Positions 54,258 through 64,000 of a DNA stretch of 64,000 bases are shown here, in pieces. A program made the position numbers and the translations under genes. The first letter of the stretch is position 1. Each line of letters starts with the position of its first letter. The stretch comes from Sedimenticola sp. Lineage in GTDB: Bacteria > Pseudomonadota > Gammaproteobacteria > Chromatiales > Chromatiaceae. The stretch covers positions 434,001 to 498,000 of the forward strand of contig JAMOLT010000010.1 of NCBI GenBank assembly GCA_027068915.1, given 5' to 3'. Under the pieces are notes generated by a model. It saw only the letters and a program-made list of their open reading frames with translations, was not told the DNA's origin and did not search any database.

Positions 54258-55607
54258 ATGCCCGGCAAGCTGTATATCAAAACCTTTGGCTGTCAGATGA
54301 ACGAGTACGACTCCAGCAAGATGGAGGATGTGCTGCGCGAGTCTCACGGCCTGGAAATCACCACCGACCCCGAAGCGGCAGACGTGTTGCTGCTCAACAC
54401 CTGCTCCATCCGCGAGAAAGCCCAGGAAAAAGTGTTTTCCCTGCTGGGCCGCTGGAAGGACTGGAAGCTGGAAAAGCCCGGACTGGTAATCGGCGTGGGT
54501 GGCTGCGTCGCCAGTCAGGAAGGCGAGGAGATCCGTAACCGGGCGCCTTTTGTCGATCTGGTCTTCGGCCCCCAGACCCTGCATCGCCTGCCGCAGATGC
54601 TGGATAACCAGCGCAAGCACAATCAGCCGGTGGTGGATGTGAGCTTTCCCGAAATCGAAAAGTTTGATTGCCTGCCTGAACCCCGGGCGGAAGGCCCCAC
54701 CGCCTTTGTTTCCATCATGGAAGGTTGTTCCAAATACTGCAGCTTCTGTGTGGTGCCCTATACCCGCGGAGAAGAAATCAGCCGTCCTTTCGATGACGTG
54801 ATTGATGAGGTGGCGCAGCTGGCAGCACAGGGCGTGTGCGAGGTCAATCTGCTGGGGCAGAACGTCAACGCCTATCGTGGCCAGATGCATGATGGCGGGA
54901 TTGCCGACCTGGCATTGCTGATCCGCTTCGTGGCGGCAGTGGATGGTATCGAGCGCATTCGTTTTACCACCTCCCATCCTGTCGAATTCACTGACAGCCT
55001 CATTGACGTGTATGCCGATGTGCCAGAACTTGTGAGTTTTCTGCATCTGCCGGTACAGACCGGTTCGGACCGCATCCTCATGGCCATGAAGCGTGGCCAC
55101 AGCGCCTTCGAATACAAGCAGAAAATCAGGCGTCTGCGCGAGATCCGCCCAGACATCAGCATTTCTTCCGATTTCATCATCGGCTTTCCCGGAGAGACCG
55201 ACGATGATTTCAACCACACCATGGCGCTCATCGAGGAAATTGGTTTCGACCAGTCCTTCAGCTTCATCTACAGCCGCCGCCCTGGCACGCCCGCAGCCGA
55301 CCTGCCCGATGACGTGCCTCATGCAACAAAGCAGGCAAGGCTGGCGCAGCTGCAGCAGGTGATCAACAGCAATGCCCAGCGCATCAGTCACCAGATGGTG
55401 GGTACGGTGCAACAGGTGCTGGTGGAACGCCATGCGCGCAAGGATGCTACAGAACTTGCGGGCCGCACCGAAAACAACCGGGTGGTGAATTTTGCCGCCC
55501 CCGAATCCCTCATTGGACAGTTCGTGGATGTGCGCATCACGGGCGCCCTGCCCAACTCATTACGCGGAGAATTACCGGACGAGACCGCTGCCGCGGCCAT
55601 CGCCTGA
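54258..55607 (+). CDS. miaB: tRNA-2-methylthio-N6-dimethylallyladenosine synthase
   Basis: [15 protein letters not shown]; radical [22 protein letters not shown]-like C-terminus. Confidence 0.97.
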   Translation: MPGKLYIKTFGCQMNEYDSSKMEDVLRESHGLEITTDPEAADVLLLNTCSIREKAQEKVFSLLGRWKDWKLEKPGLVIGVGGCVASQEGEEIRNRAPFVDLVFGPQTLHRLPQMLDNQRKHNQPVVDVSFPEIEKFDCLPEPRAEGPTAFVSIMEGCSKYCSFCVVPYTRGEEISRPFDDVIDEVAQLAAQGVCEVNLLGQNVNAYRGQMHDGGIADLALLIRFVAAVDGIERIRFTTSHPVEFTDSLIDVYADVPELVSFLHLPVQTGSDRILMAMKRGHSAFEYKQKIRRLREIRPDISISSDFIIGFPGETDDDFNHTMALIEEIGFDQSFSFIYSRRPGTPAADLPDDVPHATKQARLAQLQQVINSNAQRISHQMVGTVQQVLVERHARKDATELAGRTENNRVVNFAAPESLIGQFVDVRITGALPNSLRGELPDETAAAAIA

Positions 55608-55614
55608 AGACTGT

Positions 55615-56604
55615 ATGACAACCGCCCTGGCATCTGACCACCCTGAATCTCTGGACCTCATTCTGGAGCCTGCAAACAACGAACGCCTGCGCAACGTCTG
55701 CGGCCAGCTGGATGAACACCTGCGGCAGCTGGAAGTACGCCTGGGCATCGAGATCAACAACCGTGGCAACAGCTTTCGCCTGATCGGTACGCAAGATGCG
55801 GTGCAGGCCGGAGCGGAGCTGTTGCAGAAGCTGTACCTGGCCACCGAAAATGAAGTGCTTACCCCGGCCACCGTGCACCTCTACCTGCAGGAATCCGGCA
55901 TCGAAAAACTGCTGCTGCCCGCCGAACCCGATCTGCCCGAGGTGGTGATCAAGACCAAGCGCGGCATGGTACGGGGGCGCGGCCCTCACCAGAAGGAATA
56001 TCTGCACCGGATTATGCGCCATGACATCAATTTTGGCGTGGGACCGGCCGGCACGGGCAAGACTTACCTGGCCGTGGCCTGTGCGGTGGAGGCCCTGGAG
56101 CGCGACAAGGTTCGCCGCATCATGCTGGTGCGCCCGGCGGTGGAGGCCGGTGAGCGGCTGGGCTTTCTGCCAGGTGATATGGCGCAGAAGATCGATCCCT
56201 ACCTGCGCCCACTGTACGATGCCCTGTATGAAATGCTGGGCTTCGAACGAGTGCACAAGCTGGTGGAGCGCAATGTCATCGAAATTGCCCCCCTGGCCTA
56301 TATGCGCGGACGCACCCTGAACGAATCTTTCATTATTCTCGATGAAGCCCAGAACACCACCCCGGAACAGATGAAAATGTTCCTCACCCGCATCGGCTTC
56401 GGTTCCACTGCGGTGATCACTGGCGATGTAACCCAGGTGGATCTGCCGCGACACCAGCAGTCCGGCCTGCGCCAAGCCACAGAAATCCTCGCCAAGGTAG
56501 AAGGCATCAGCTTTACCTTCTTCAACGCCAGGGATGTGGTGCGTCACCCCCTGGTGCAAAAAGTGGTACGGGCTTACGACCGCCATGAGAACCGCGAAGA
56601 ATGA
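55615..56604 (+). CDS. ybeZ: PhoH-like ATPase YbeZ
   Basis: GPAGTGKTYLAVACAVEAL; FIILDEAQNTTPEQMKMFLTRIG. Confidence 0.95.
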   Translation: MTTALASDHPESLDLILEPANNERLRNVCGQLDEHLRQLEVRLGIEINNRGNSFRLIGTQDAVQAGAELLQKLYLATENEVLTPATVHLYLQESGIEKLLLPAEPDLPEVVIKTKRGMVRGRGPHQKEYLHRIMRHDINFGVGPAGTGKTYLAVACAVEALERDKVRRIMLVRPAVEAGERLGFLPGDMAQKIDPYLRPLYDALYEMLGFERVHKLVERNVIEIAPLAYMRGRTLNESFIILDEAQNTTPEQMKMFLTRIGFGSTAVITGDVTQVDLPRHQQSGLRQATEILAKVEGISFTFFNARDVVRHPLVQKVVRAYDRHENREE

Positions 56605-57059
56605 GTCCGAGGGTGCTAATCCAGGTTGCAAGCAGAGAAAAGAGCTTGCCCGCGGAGGATAATCTTCAGCAATGGGCGCAGACTGCGCTGGGGCCGAATG
56701 CAGCAGATGCCGAAGTTGTCATCCGCATCGTGGATGAAGAAGAAAGCCGCCGACTCAATAACAGGTACCGGGGCAGGGACAAGTCCACCAACGTCCTTTC
56801 CTTTCCTTTTGAGGCGCCCCCCGGGGTGCCGGTGAAGCATATTGGCGACCTGGTAGTGTGCGCCCCCGTGGTTGCTGCAGAGGCCAGGATGCAGGGCAAG
56901 CCCCTGGAGCATCATTGGGCTCATATGATCGTGCATGGCATCCTGCATCTGCGGGGTCATGACCATGCAACCGAAGAAGACGCAGGCCACATGGAATCCC
57001 TGGAACAGGAATTGCTGCATGGCATGGGCATTCCTGATCCCTATAACGAGAGACAATGA
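56601..57059 (+). CDS. ybeY: rRNA maturation endoribonuclease YbeY
   Basis: HMIVHGILHLRGHDHATEEDAGHME zinc motif. Confidence 0.96.
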   Translation: MSPRVLIQVASREKSLPAEDNLQQWAQTALGPNAADAEVVIRIVDEEESRRLNNRYRGRDKSTNVLSFPFEAPPGVPVKHIGDLVVCAPVVAAEARMQGKPLEHHWAHMIVHGILHLRGHDHATEEDAGHMESLEQELLHGMGIPDPYNERQ

Positions 57060-57901
57060 ACGATAACAGCCCTTCAAAATTTTCATCACTGCGCCGGTTT
57101 CTCAACCGGGTGCTTAAGCCGCTGCTGCAGGCCGAACCGGAAAACCGTGAACAGCTGGTGCAGGTTCTCAAGCAGGCGCGCACCCGCCATTTGATGGACG
57201 GAGAAGCACTTTCCATGATGGAGGCGGTGCTTCAGGTTTCCGAACTGCGGGTGCGCGATATCATGATCCCCCGAGCACGCATGGTGGTGGTGGAAAGAGA
57301 CAAGTCCGTAGAAGACCTGATGCCAGTCATCATCGAGTCCGCGCATTCCCGTTTCCCCGTCATCGGTGATGATCGCAGCGAAGTGGTAGGCATCCTCCTG
57401 GCCAAGGATCTGCTGCAATACTGTGGACAAGGCAGCCCCACATTCAACATGCGCGATGTATTACGCTCCGCCGTATTCGTACCGGAGAGCAAGCGCCTGA
57501 ATGTCCTGCTCAAGGAGTTTCGCCTCAGCCGCAACCACATGGCCATCGTCATCGATGAATATGGCGGTGCCGCCGGGCTGATCACCATCGAAGACGTACT
57601 GGAGCAAATCGTCGGAGAAATCGAGGATGAGTATGATTTTGACGAAGGCGCATACATACTCAAGCGGGGCAAGGATCTGTACACCGCCAAGGCCCATACC
57701 ACCATTGAGGATTTCAACGAGTTCTTCGGCACCGAGTTTGACGATGACGACTATGACACCATCGGCGGCATGGTGGTCAACGCCCTGGGACACCTCCCCC
57801 AGCGTGGAGAAGTTGCCGAAATCGGTGATTTTCGCTTCACCGTGGTGCGGGCGGACAGCCGCAAGGTGCGTTTGCTGAATATCGAACGCCTGCCGGGCTG
57901 A
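57056..57901 (+). CDS. corC: CBS-domain CorC/YbeX family protein
   Basis: VRDIMIPRARMVVV; CBS pair; CorC_HlyC C-terminal domain. Confidence 0.93.
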   Translation: MNDNSPSKFSSLRRFLNRVLKPLLQAEPENREQLVQVLKQARTRHLMDGEALSMMEAVLQVSELRVRDIMIPRARMVVVERDKSVEDLMPVIIESAHSRFPVIGDDRSEVVGILLAKDLLQYCGQGSPTFNMRDVLRSAVFVPESKRLNVLLKEFRLSRNHMAIVIDEYGGAAGLITIEDVLEQIVGEIEDEYDFDEGAYILKRGKDLYTAKAHTTIEDFNEFFGTEFDDDDYDTIGGMVVNALGHLPQRGEVAEIGDFRFTVVRADSRKVRLLNIERLPG

Positions 57902-57936
57902 CCATTGGTGCGCTGCACCAAAATCAATTCAGCCAA

Positions 57937-59442
57937 ATGGACAACAAACGCAGCACCATACTGATCTTGTTCCTCGCTTTTCTCGGCGGCAGCGCAATGG
58001 TGCTGGCGTTTGCCCCCTTTTCCCAAGGGTGGATTGCGGTGCTCTCCCTTGCCGCCCTGTTTACGCTGTGGCGAAACGCCAGCCCGGCACGGGCTTTTAC
58101 CATTGGCTGGGCCTGGGGCCTGGGTTGCATGGGCTTTGGCGTTTTCTGGCTGCACAACAGCATTGCCCAGTTTGGTGGCGTAACCCTGCCTCTGGCGATA
58201 TTGCTTACCCTGGCATTTGCAGCGGTACTGGCTCTCTTCCCCGCCCTGGCCGGAGGGCTTGCCAGAAAGTGCTCCGGGATCAGCTCCACAACCCTGGTGC
58301 TGGCGTACCCGGCCAGCTGGGTATTGATGGAATGGGTACGCAGCTGGCTACTGACCGGGTTTCCCTGGCTCACTGTCGGCTATTCGCAAATCGACACTCC
58401 GCTTTCCGGCTATGCCCCGTTACTCGGTGTGTATGGCGTAAGTTTGATGTTGGCCCTGAGCGCCACTGCCCTGAACCAGGGACGCAGCTGGTGGTTGTTG
58501 CTGTTGCCCGGTATCTGGGCGGGAGGCTGGGCCTTGCAACAGCTGCAATGGACCGAGCCGGTCGGGGAGCCGTTCACCGCGACATTGCTTCAGGCAAGCA
58601 TCCCCCAGGAAAAAAAGTGGCTTCCCTCCGAGCTACGCCCTACCCTGGAGTTTTACCTGGAGGCCAGTGATGCACACCCAGACAGCCGCCTGATAGTCTG
58701 GCCGGAAACTGCGGTTCCCGCCTTTGCCCATCAGGTGGAAGAAAGTTTCCTGCAGCCCCTGGATCAGCGCTTTCGCCAGCAAGGAAGGGATCTGCTGCTA
58801 GGCATTCCCGTGCGCGATGCCCAGGGGCGTTCCTACAATGCCATGGTCAGCCTGGGCGGCTCCGGGCGCGGCGAGTATTTCAAGCGCCATCTGGTGCCCT
58901 TTGGCGAGTTCATGCCGTTCAAAACCCTGTTGCAGCCCCTGGTCGAGTTGTTCGCCATTCCCATGTCATCTTTTTCCCCCGGCGACAAGAGCAAGCCGCC
59001 ACTGCTGAAGCTGGCGGGTATGGAGGCGGGCATTTCCATTTGTTATGAAGATGCCTTCGGGGAAGAGGTCGTCCAGGCGCTGCCCCAGGCCGCATTTCTG
59101 GTGAATGCCAGCAACGATGCCTGGTTTGGCGATTCCCTCGCACCCCATCAGCACCTGGAAATGGCACGCATGCGCACCCTGGAGACGGGGCGCTATCTGT
59201 TGCGGGCGACCAACACCGGAGTATCGGCGATCATTGATCCCCAGGGTGCCCTGGTGCGTGTGCTATCCCAGTTTGAACGCGGCGCCATCAGCGCGGAAAT
59301 CCAGCCCATGCAGGGACAGACCGGGTTTTCCCTCTGGCGGAACTGGCTGGTGGTGGGGCTTTCCATACTGCTACTGGGAATCGCCTGCTTTCCCATGGCA
59401 AAATCACTCCCTTCGAAGAACCAGGTTCAGGTGAAAAAATGA
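57937..59442 (+). CDS. lnt: Apolipoprotein N-acyltransferase
   Basis: Multi-TM N-terminus; nitrilase domain [32 protein letters not shown]. Confidence 0.95.
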   Translation: MDNKRSTILILFLAFLGGSAMVLAFAPFSQGWIAVLSLAALFTLWRNASPARAFTIGWAWGLGCMGFGVFWLHNSIAQFGGVTLPLAILLTLAFAAVLALFPALAGGLARKCSGISSTTLVLAYPASWVLMEWVRSWLLTGFPWLTVGYSQIDTPLSGYAPLLGVYGVSLMLALSATALNQGRSWWLLLLPGIWAGGWALQQLQWTEPVGEPFTATLLQASIPQEKKWLPSELRPTLEFYLEASDAHPDSRLIVWPETAVPAFAHQVEESFLQPLDQRFRQQGRDLLLGIPVRDAQGRSYNAMVSLGGSGRGEYFKRHLVPFGEFMPFKTLLQPLVELFAIPMSSFSPGDKSKPPLLKLAGMEAGISICYEDAFGEEVVQALPQAAFLVNASNDAWFGDSLAPHQHLEMARMRTLETGRYLLRATNTGVSAIIDPQGALVRVLSQFERGAISAEIQPMQGQTGFSLWRNWLVVGLSILLLGIACFPMAKSLPSKNQVQVKK

Positions 59443-59831
59443 AAAGAGAAATCATCAGCACAGACAAGGCACCCCAGGCCATAGGCACCTATTCCCAGGC
59501 GGTAAAAATCGGCAACACCGTGTATCTGTCCGGACAGATCCCCCTGGTGCCGGAAACCATGGAAATGGTGGAAGGCGATATGGAACAGCAGATCCGACGG
59601 GTATTCGACAATCTGCAAGCGGTTGCCCAAGCAGCGGGCGGTGGCCTGGCGGATGTAGTAAAACTGAATGTGTTTCTTACCGATCTGTCTCATTTCCCCC
59701 TGGTGAGCAAGGTCATGGCCGACTACTTCAGCCAGCCCTATCCGGCGCGGGCAGCTATCGGCGTTGCCGCGCTGCCCCGCAATGCCGAGGTGGAGATGGA
59801 TGGAGTGCTGGAGCTGGAAATCAGCCGATGA
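59439..59831 (+). CDS. ridA: 2-iminobutanoate/2-iminopropanoate deaminase (RidA/YjgF)
   Basis: [30 protein letters not shown]. Confidence 0.95.
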   Translation: MKREIISTDKAPQAIGTYSQAVKIGNTVYLSGQIPLVPETMEMVEGDMEQQIRRVFDNLQAVAQAAGGGLADVVKLNVFLTDLSHFPLVSKVMADYFSQPYPARAAIGVAALPRNAEVEMDGVLELEISR

Positions 59832-60234
59832 TGGTTACAGTCACCTGCCGTTGGTGGGCACTGCTACGGTGCTCGTATAGATAGATCCCCTGCCAAATGC
59901 CCAGCCCGAGCTGCCCCCTGGCGACAGGCAGGGTCAGATCCATGTTGGTGAGGATAGAACGAATATGGGCAGGCATGTCGTCACTGCCTTCATCGATATG
60001 CCGAAACATGGGAGAGCCTTCCGGCACCAGGTTGACCAGGAATCGCTCCAGATCACCGCGCACGTCCGGATCAGCATTCTCACACAGGATCAATGAGGCG
60101 CTGGTATGTTGCACGAACACATGGCACAGACCGGTGATAATGCCGGATGCCGTGACCACCTTCTTCACTTCCTGGGTGATATCGTAGGTGCCACGCCCTG
60201 CTGTTAATAGGTCGAGCTGTTTCTGACGAGCCAT
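59821..60234 (-). CDS. YjbQ/UPF0047 family protein (secondary thiamine-phosphate synthase fold)
   Basis: [32 protein letters not shown]. Confidence 0.92.
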   Translation of the reverse strand: MARQKQLDLLTAGRGTYDITQEVKKVVTASGIITGLCHVFVQHTSASLILCENADPDVRGDLERFLVNLVPEGSPMFRHIDEGSDDMPAHIRSILTNMDLTLPVARGQLGLGIWQGIYLYEHRSSAHQRQVTVTIIG

Positions 60235-60236
60235 GG

Positions 60237-61748
60237 CTAGCGCCTGTTTCCTGTGATCCCTGAAGCTTTTTTCTGGATAACGGTAGCTTGCAGTTTTCCG
60301 GAATATTCCCAGGGACCGGGGTTGACAGGGTTCCTGCGCGGCCGACCCTCCATATCCATGGGGGTGGTCGATAGCAGCCTGGCGGCATCCACGAAAGGCG
60401 CTGTTTTCCCGGGGCGGAAGCCTGTTGCCGTGCCCATGCCATCTGCGGGAAAACTGCTGAACCAGGCCGGATCAAATGCTTTCAGGCGCAGCTCTCCCGT
60501 GGCGGGGGAAAAGCCCGAGAAACGGCCACCGATATAGATATTTCCGGAAAACAGGTTCTCATGCACCGTGTCCGGGTCGATCTCTACCAGTACGGTGTCC
60601 GGGTTGGCGGTGATTGAACTGCCGGCTTGCTCATATCCGAGAAAGATATTGTTGCGCACGGTGTTGCGATCCGAATACCTGATACTTTGCAGTACATGCC
60701 GCCGATTGGAGCCGATGAACAAATTGTGCTCAATGCGGTTATCGCTGGAGCCCAGGCGCGGGTTGCCGGTCTCCTGCCAGAAACTGGTGCCGTGTCTAAC
60801 GTAGGGGCCGAAAATATTGTTGCGGATCACCGAGTTTCGCACCGAGGTGAAGTTGGGACCAACGTCACTGTTGTGAAAATAGTTGCCTTCCACCAGCACA
60901 AATTCACTGATCCCCTGACCCTGGCCATCCAGGGCGCTGCCGTCGCAACGCGGATCATCATAAGAAATATTGTCTTCCGCGCAAGTGCTGGCAGGATCGG
61001 CGTTGATCTGGAAATCCGAGCTGCTGTTATCGTACAGCTCATTGCTGCGCACAATAAGCCAGTCCCCGCCGTTGGAAAGGTAGATGCCATGACCGTCACC
61101 CCTGCCCGCGCCAAAGGCGGTGTTGCCATCCACCACCATCCAGTCGGACTGACCGGAAAAGATGGGATCCTTGTACTGGTTACCGACGCGGTTGTTGAGC
61201 ACGGCGATGCCTTTCTGGTGGCCAGACGCCACATACTCCATGCCCACGGCACGGATGCCGTAGCTGCCACCATTCAAGGTGAAGCCGTCGATGGCGACAT
61301 GGTTCGCCCCTTCGAGGTTGAAGCAGGTTTTTCGCCCGCTGCCGCAGCAATCAATGCTGACCTTGTCCGAAGCGGCTCGAATGACGATGGGTTTGTCGTA
61401 GCTGCCGGAGTTTCCTCTATCGAGCTCCCAGCAACCAGCGTATTGGCCATCCAGAAACAGGATTTCCTCTCCGGCCTTGACCCGGGAAAAAGCCTGATCA
61501 GGACTCATGGGGGAAGAGATGCTGCCATCACCATTTCCTGATGGGCTGACGTGCAACACACGATCCGACTGGTACCTGGGGTCGGTATAGTAGCGGTTGA
61601 AGCGTTCCGGTGCGCCGAAGAAGTTTTCTCCCCGCGCTGGCGTTATTACCAGGTTATCATAAGGCGCTGCAGTGACTGAACCACCTGCCGCCAGGCAGCA
61701 GGCAATGAACAATCCAGGCAGCTTGGGGGCTTCCAGAGCCTGAAGCAT
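60237..61748 (-). CDS. Secreted right-handed parallel beta-helix protein
   Basis: Signal peptide MLQALEAPKLPGLFIACCLAAGGSVTAA; repeated Asn/Ile rungs (NSVIRNNIFG, NRIEHNLFIGSN, NTVRNNIFLG). Confidence 0.8.
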   Translation of the reverse strand: MLQALEAPKLPGLFIACCLAAGGSVTAAPYDNLVITPARGENFFGAPERFNRYYTDPRYQSDRVLHVSPSGNGDGSISSPMSPDQAFSRVKAGEEILFLDGQYAGCWELDRGNSGSYDKPIVIRAASDKVSIDCCGSGRKTCFNLEGANHVAIDGFTLNGGSYGIRAVGMEYVASGHQKGIAVLNNRVGNQYKDPIFSGQSDWMVVDGNTAFGAGRGDGHGIYLSNGGDWLIVRSNELYDNSSSDFQINADPASTCAEDNISYDDPRCDGSALDGQGQGISEFVLVEGNYFHNSDVGPNFTSVRNSVIRNNIFGPYVRHGTSFWQETGNPRLGSSDNRIEHNLFIGSNRRHVLQSIRYSDRNTVRNNIFLGYEQAGSSITANPDTVLVEIDPDTVHENLFSGNIYIGGRFSGFSPATGELRLKAFDPAWFSSFPADGMGTATGFRPGKTAPFVDAARLLSTTPMDMEGRPRRNPVNPGPWEYSGKLQATVIQKKASGITGNRR

Positions 61749-61797
61749 TTGACTTTCCTCCTTGCCGGTCATTGTCTTCTTGACCTTTGAGAAGATA

Positions 61798-62601
61798 CTA
61801 CCCCGTGGCGAACAACCGCGCCAGTTCCTTGCCGGGATCTTCCGCCCGCATGAAGGCCTCGCCCACCAGGAAGCCATGCACATCATATTGGCGCATCAGG
61901 GCCACATCGTCCCTGCCGAGGATGCCGGATTCGGTGATTACCAGCTTGTCCGCCGGGATCTGCTCCAGCATGTCCAGGGTGATCCGCAGGCTGACCTCGA
62001 AGCTGCGCAGATTGCGGTTGTTGATGCCGATCATGGGGTTGTCCACATCCAGCGCCCGGTGCAGCTCTTCCTCGTCATGCACCTCGATGAGCACATCCAT
62101 GCCCAGGGAATGCGCCAGGGCATTCAGCGCCACAAGCCGTGCATCATCCAGGCAGGAAGCAATGAGCAGGATACAATCCGCCTCCATGGCCCGGGCCTCG
62201 ATCACCTGGTAGGGGTCGATAATGAAGTCCTTGCGGATCACCGGCAGGGCGCAGGCGGCCCTGGCCTGTTGCAGATACTCGGGCGCGCCCTGGAAGAAAT
62301 CCCGGTCGGTCAGTACGGACAGGCAGGCCGCGCCATGGGCGGCATAACTGCGGGCGATATCCGCAGGGCGAAAATCCTCGCGCAGCACCCCTTTGGACGG
62401 CGAGGCTTTCTTGATCTCCGCGATCACCCCGGAGCGGCCCAGGGCGATCTCGTGCTGCAACGCCCGGACAAAGCCCCGGGGCGGGGATTTCCGCTCCAGG
62501 CTGTCCTCCAGCTCCTGGCGGCCAACACTTGCCTGCGCCCGGGCAATTTCCTCTTCCTTGCGGCGGATGATCTTTTTCAGAATGTCCGGCGTATCGGCCA
62601 T
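61798..62601 (-). CDS. trpC: Indole-3-glycerol phosphate synthase
   Basis: [32 protein letters not shown]. Confidence 0.97.
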   Translation of the reverse strand: MADTPDILKKIIRRKEEEIARAQASVGRQELEDSLERKSPPRGFVRALQHEIALGRSGVIAEIKKASPSKGVLREDFRPADIARSYAAHGAACLSVLTDRDFFQGAPEYLQQARAACALPVIRKDFIIDPYQVIEARAMEADCILLIASCLDDARLVALNALAHSLGMDVLIEVHDEEELHRALDVDNPMIGINNRNLRSFEVSLRITLDMLEQIPADKLVITESGILGRDDVALMRQYDVHGFLVGEAFMRAEDPGKELARLFATG

Positions 62602-62606
62602 GAAAG

Positions 62607-63629
62607 CTACTCGAAACTCTGGGAGACGATGACCAGCTTGTCCAGGCGGTTGCGCGCCTCGCCGCTGCTGATGGCCTGGCTGGCCTTGGCCACGCCTTCT
62701 TTCAGGTCTTCGGCCAGCCCCGCGGTATAGATGGCGGCCCCGGCGTTCAGGGTGACGATATCCCGCGCCGGGCCGGGGTGGTCTTCCAGCACCGAGCGCA
62801 TGATGCGAAGGCTGTCTTCCGGGCCATCCGCGGTGATTTCACTGACGGGCGTACGCTGCATGCCGAATTCTTCCGGCCAGATGGTATAGCGGCGGATGGC
62901 GCCGTCCCGAAGCTCGGCCACCTCGGTCTTGTCCCCGATGCTGATTTCATCCAGGCCGTCCCTGGCGTGCACCACCATCACATGGCGGCTGCCCAGACGT
63001 TGCAGCACTTCGGCCAGGGGCAGCAGCAGCGCCTCGCTGAATACGCCCAGGAGCTGGTTGGGAACCCCGGCGGGATTGGTCAGGGGACCCAGGACATTGA
63101 AAATGGTGCGCACGCCCATTTCCTTGCGGGGGCCGATAGCGTGTTTCATGGCGCTGTGATGGCCGGGGGCGAACATGAAGCCCACGCCGACTTCCTTCAC
63201 GCAGTGGGCCACTTGCTCCGGGGTGAGGAACAGGCGCACCCCCGCCGCCTCCAGCACATCGGCGCTGCCGGATTTGGAGGAAACCGAGCGGTTGCCGTGC
63301 TTGGCCACATGGCAACCGGCGGCCGCAGCCACGAACATGCTGGTAGTGGAGACATTGAAGCTGCCGGAGGCATCGCCGCCGGTGCCGACGATATCCACGC
63401 AGTGTTGCAGACCGGAAATGTCCACGCCGCTGGCCAGCTCCCGCATTACCTGTGCGGCGGCGCTGATCTCGGTTACGCTTTCTCCTTTCATGCGCAGGCC
63501 AACGAGAAAACCACCGATCTGGGCGGGGGTGGCGCCGCCGGTCATGATGGCATGCATGACCGCATTCATTTCTTCTCCGCTCAGATCCTGCTTATCGAGA
63601 ACCCGGGCAATCGCCTGTTTCATATTCAT
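62607..63629 (-). CDS. trpD: Anthranilate phosphoribosyltransferase
   Basis: [36 protein letters not shown]. Confidence 0.96.
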   Translation of the reverse strand: MNMKQAIARVLDKQDLSGEEMNAVMHAIMTGGATPAQIGGFLVGLRMKGESVTEISAAAQVMRELASGVDISGLQHCVDIVGTGGDASGSFNVSTTSMFVAAAAGCHVAKHGNRSVSSKSGSADVLEAAGVRLFLTPEQVAHCVKEVGVGFMFAPGHHSAMKHAIGPRKEMGVRTIFNVLGPLTNPAGVPNQLLGVFSEALLLPLAEVLQRLGSRHVMVVHARDGLDEISIGDKTEVAELRDGAIRRYTIWPEEFGMQRTPVSEITADGPEDSLRIMRSVLEDHPGPARDIVTLNAGAAIYTAGLAEDLKEGVAKASQAISSGEARNRLDKLVIVSQSFE

Positions 63630-63646
63630 GCTAAGACTCCTGTTAT

Positions 63647-63844
63647 TCAATCCTCAGCCGTTACTCGCTGAAATGCCACTTCCCTCATGTTCGCCTGGGT
63701 CGAAGCATGTTCTATGGTCATACTCGCCAATTTGCCTTCGGCATCCAGGTCGATAGAGATGTTTTCATCGATCTGACGGGTTTCGCTCACAATGTTATCC
63801 GACAATTCGACGAGAGTGGCGTCCGTGTCTTCAAAGTATTTATT
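63647..63844 (-). other. DUF2283-like ORF without a canonical start codon
   Basis: Reverse frame NKYFEDTDATLVELSDNIVSETRQIDENISIDLDAEGKLASMTIEHASTQANMREVAFQRVTAED*; no upstream ATG/GTG/TTG in frame near the domain start. Confidence 0.5.
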
Positions 63845-63912
63845 ACCCGAAGGCGCCTGTCCGCTTCCCGGGTGTAGAGAAAATACCGGGTAAACCTCAT
63901 CTGCTTCAACGG

Positions 63913-64000
63913 CTATTTTCCCTGCAGAAAATTCCGCAGCATGTCGTGGCCATGCGCGGTGAGGATGGATTCCGGATGGAATTGCACGCCCTGAATGTCC
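63913..64000 (-). CDS. trpG: Anthranilate synthase glutamine amidotransferase component, C-terminal fragment
   Basis: Reverse frame ...DIQGVQFHPESILTAHGHDMLRNFLQGK*. Confidence 0.85.
   Translation of the reverse strand, partial: DIQGVQFHPESILTAHGHDMLRNFLQGK

Noticed and set aside
54168-56631. 421-aa and 364-aa minus-strand ORFs opposite miaB and ybeZ
   Set aside because: Shadow ORFs; the plus-strand proteins are unambiguous.

Overview
This 64 kb chromosomal window reads as gammaproteobacterial. The backbone is conserved housekeeping: gatCAB, mreBCD-mrdA-rodA-mltB-rlpA-dacC-dat-ybeD-lipB-lipA, galE, murU-rho-trxA, rhlB, cysQ, metH, tmcA, nei, crp, dsbB, lon, rsmA, miaB-ybeZ-ybeY-corC-lnt, ridA and a trp block. 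The main accessory segment is about 46.2-53.2 kb, visibly AT-richer, between rsmA and miaB. It holds a compact redox island: a hexaheme c7-type cytochrome, a diheme cytochrome, a Tat-type HiPIP, three triheme c7-type proteins (two of them predicted lipoproteins), and a c554-like cytochrome with a non-canonical CX3CH motif. The hexaheme protein looks like a fusion of modules that are separate genes on the opposite strand. I recognise no membrane or catalytic partner in the window, so this is my best candidate for an undescribed system. A second system-level signal is a MITE-like repeat family (CTAGTGTACTGCGTCGGAATTAAAGG termini, nested hairpin arms). It has one full copy and four partial or degenerate copies, several abutting gene ends. 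Other points of interest are an apparent AUC start codon for mreC, homopolymer frameshifts in two small ORFs near the left edge, a hairpin family whose arm supplies stop codons, and several smaller repeats. All calls are from reading the sequence and family knowledge; no searches were run.
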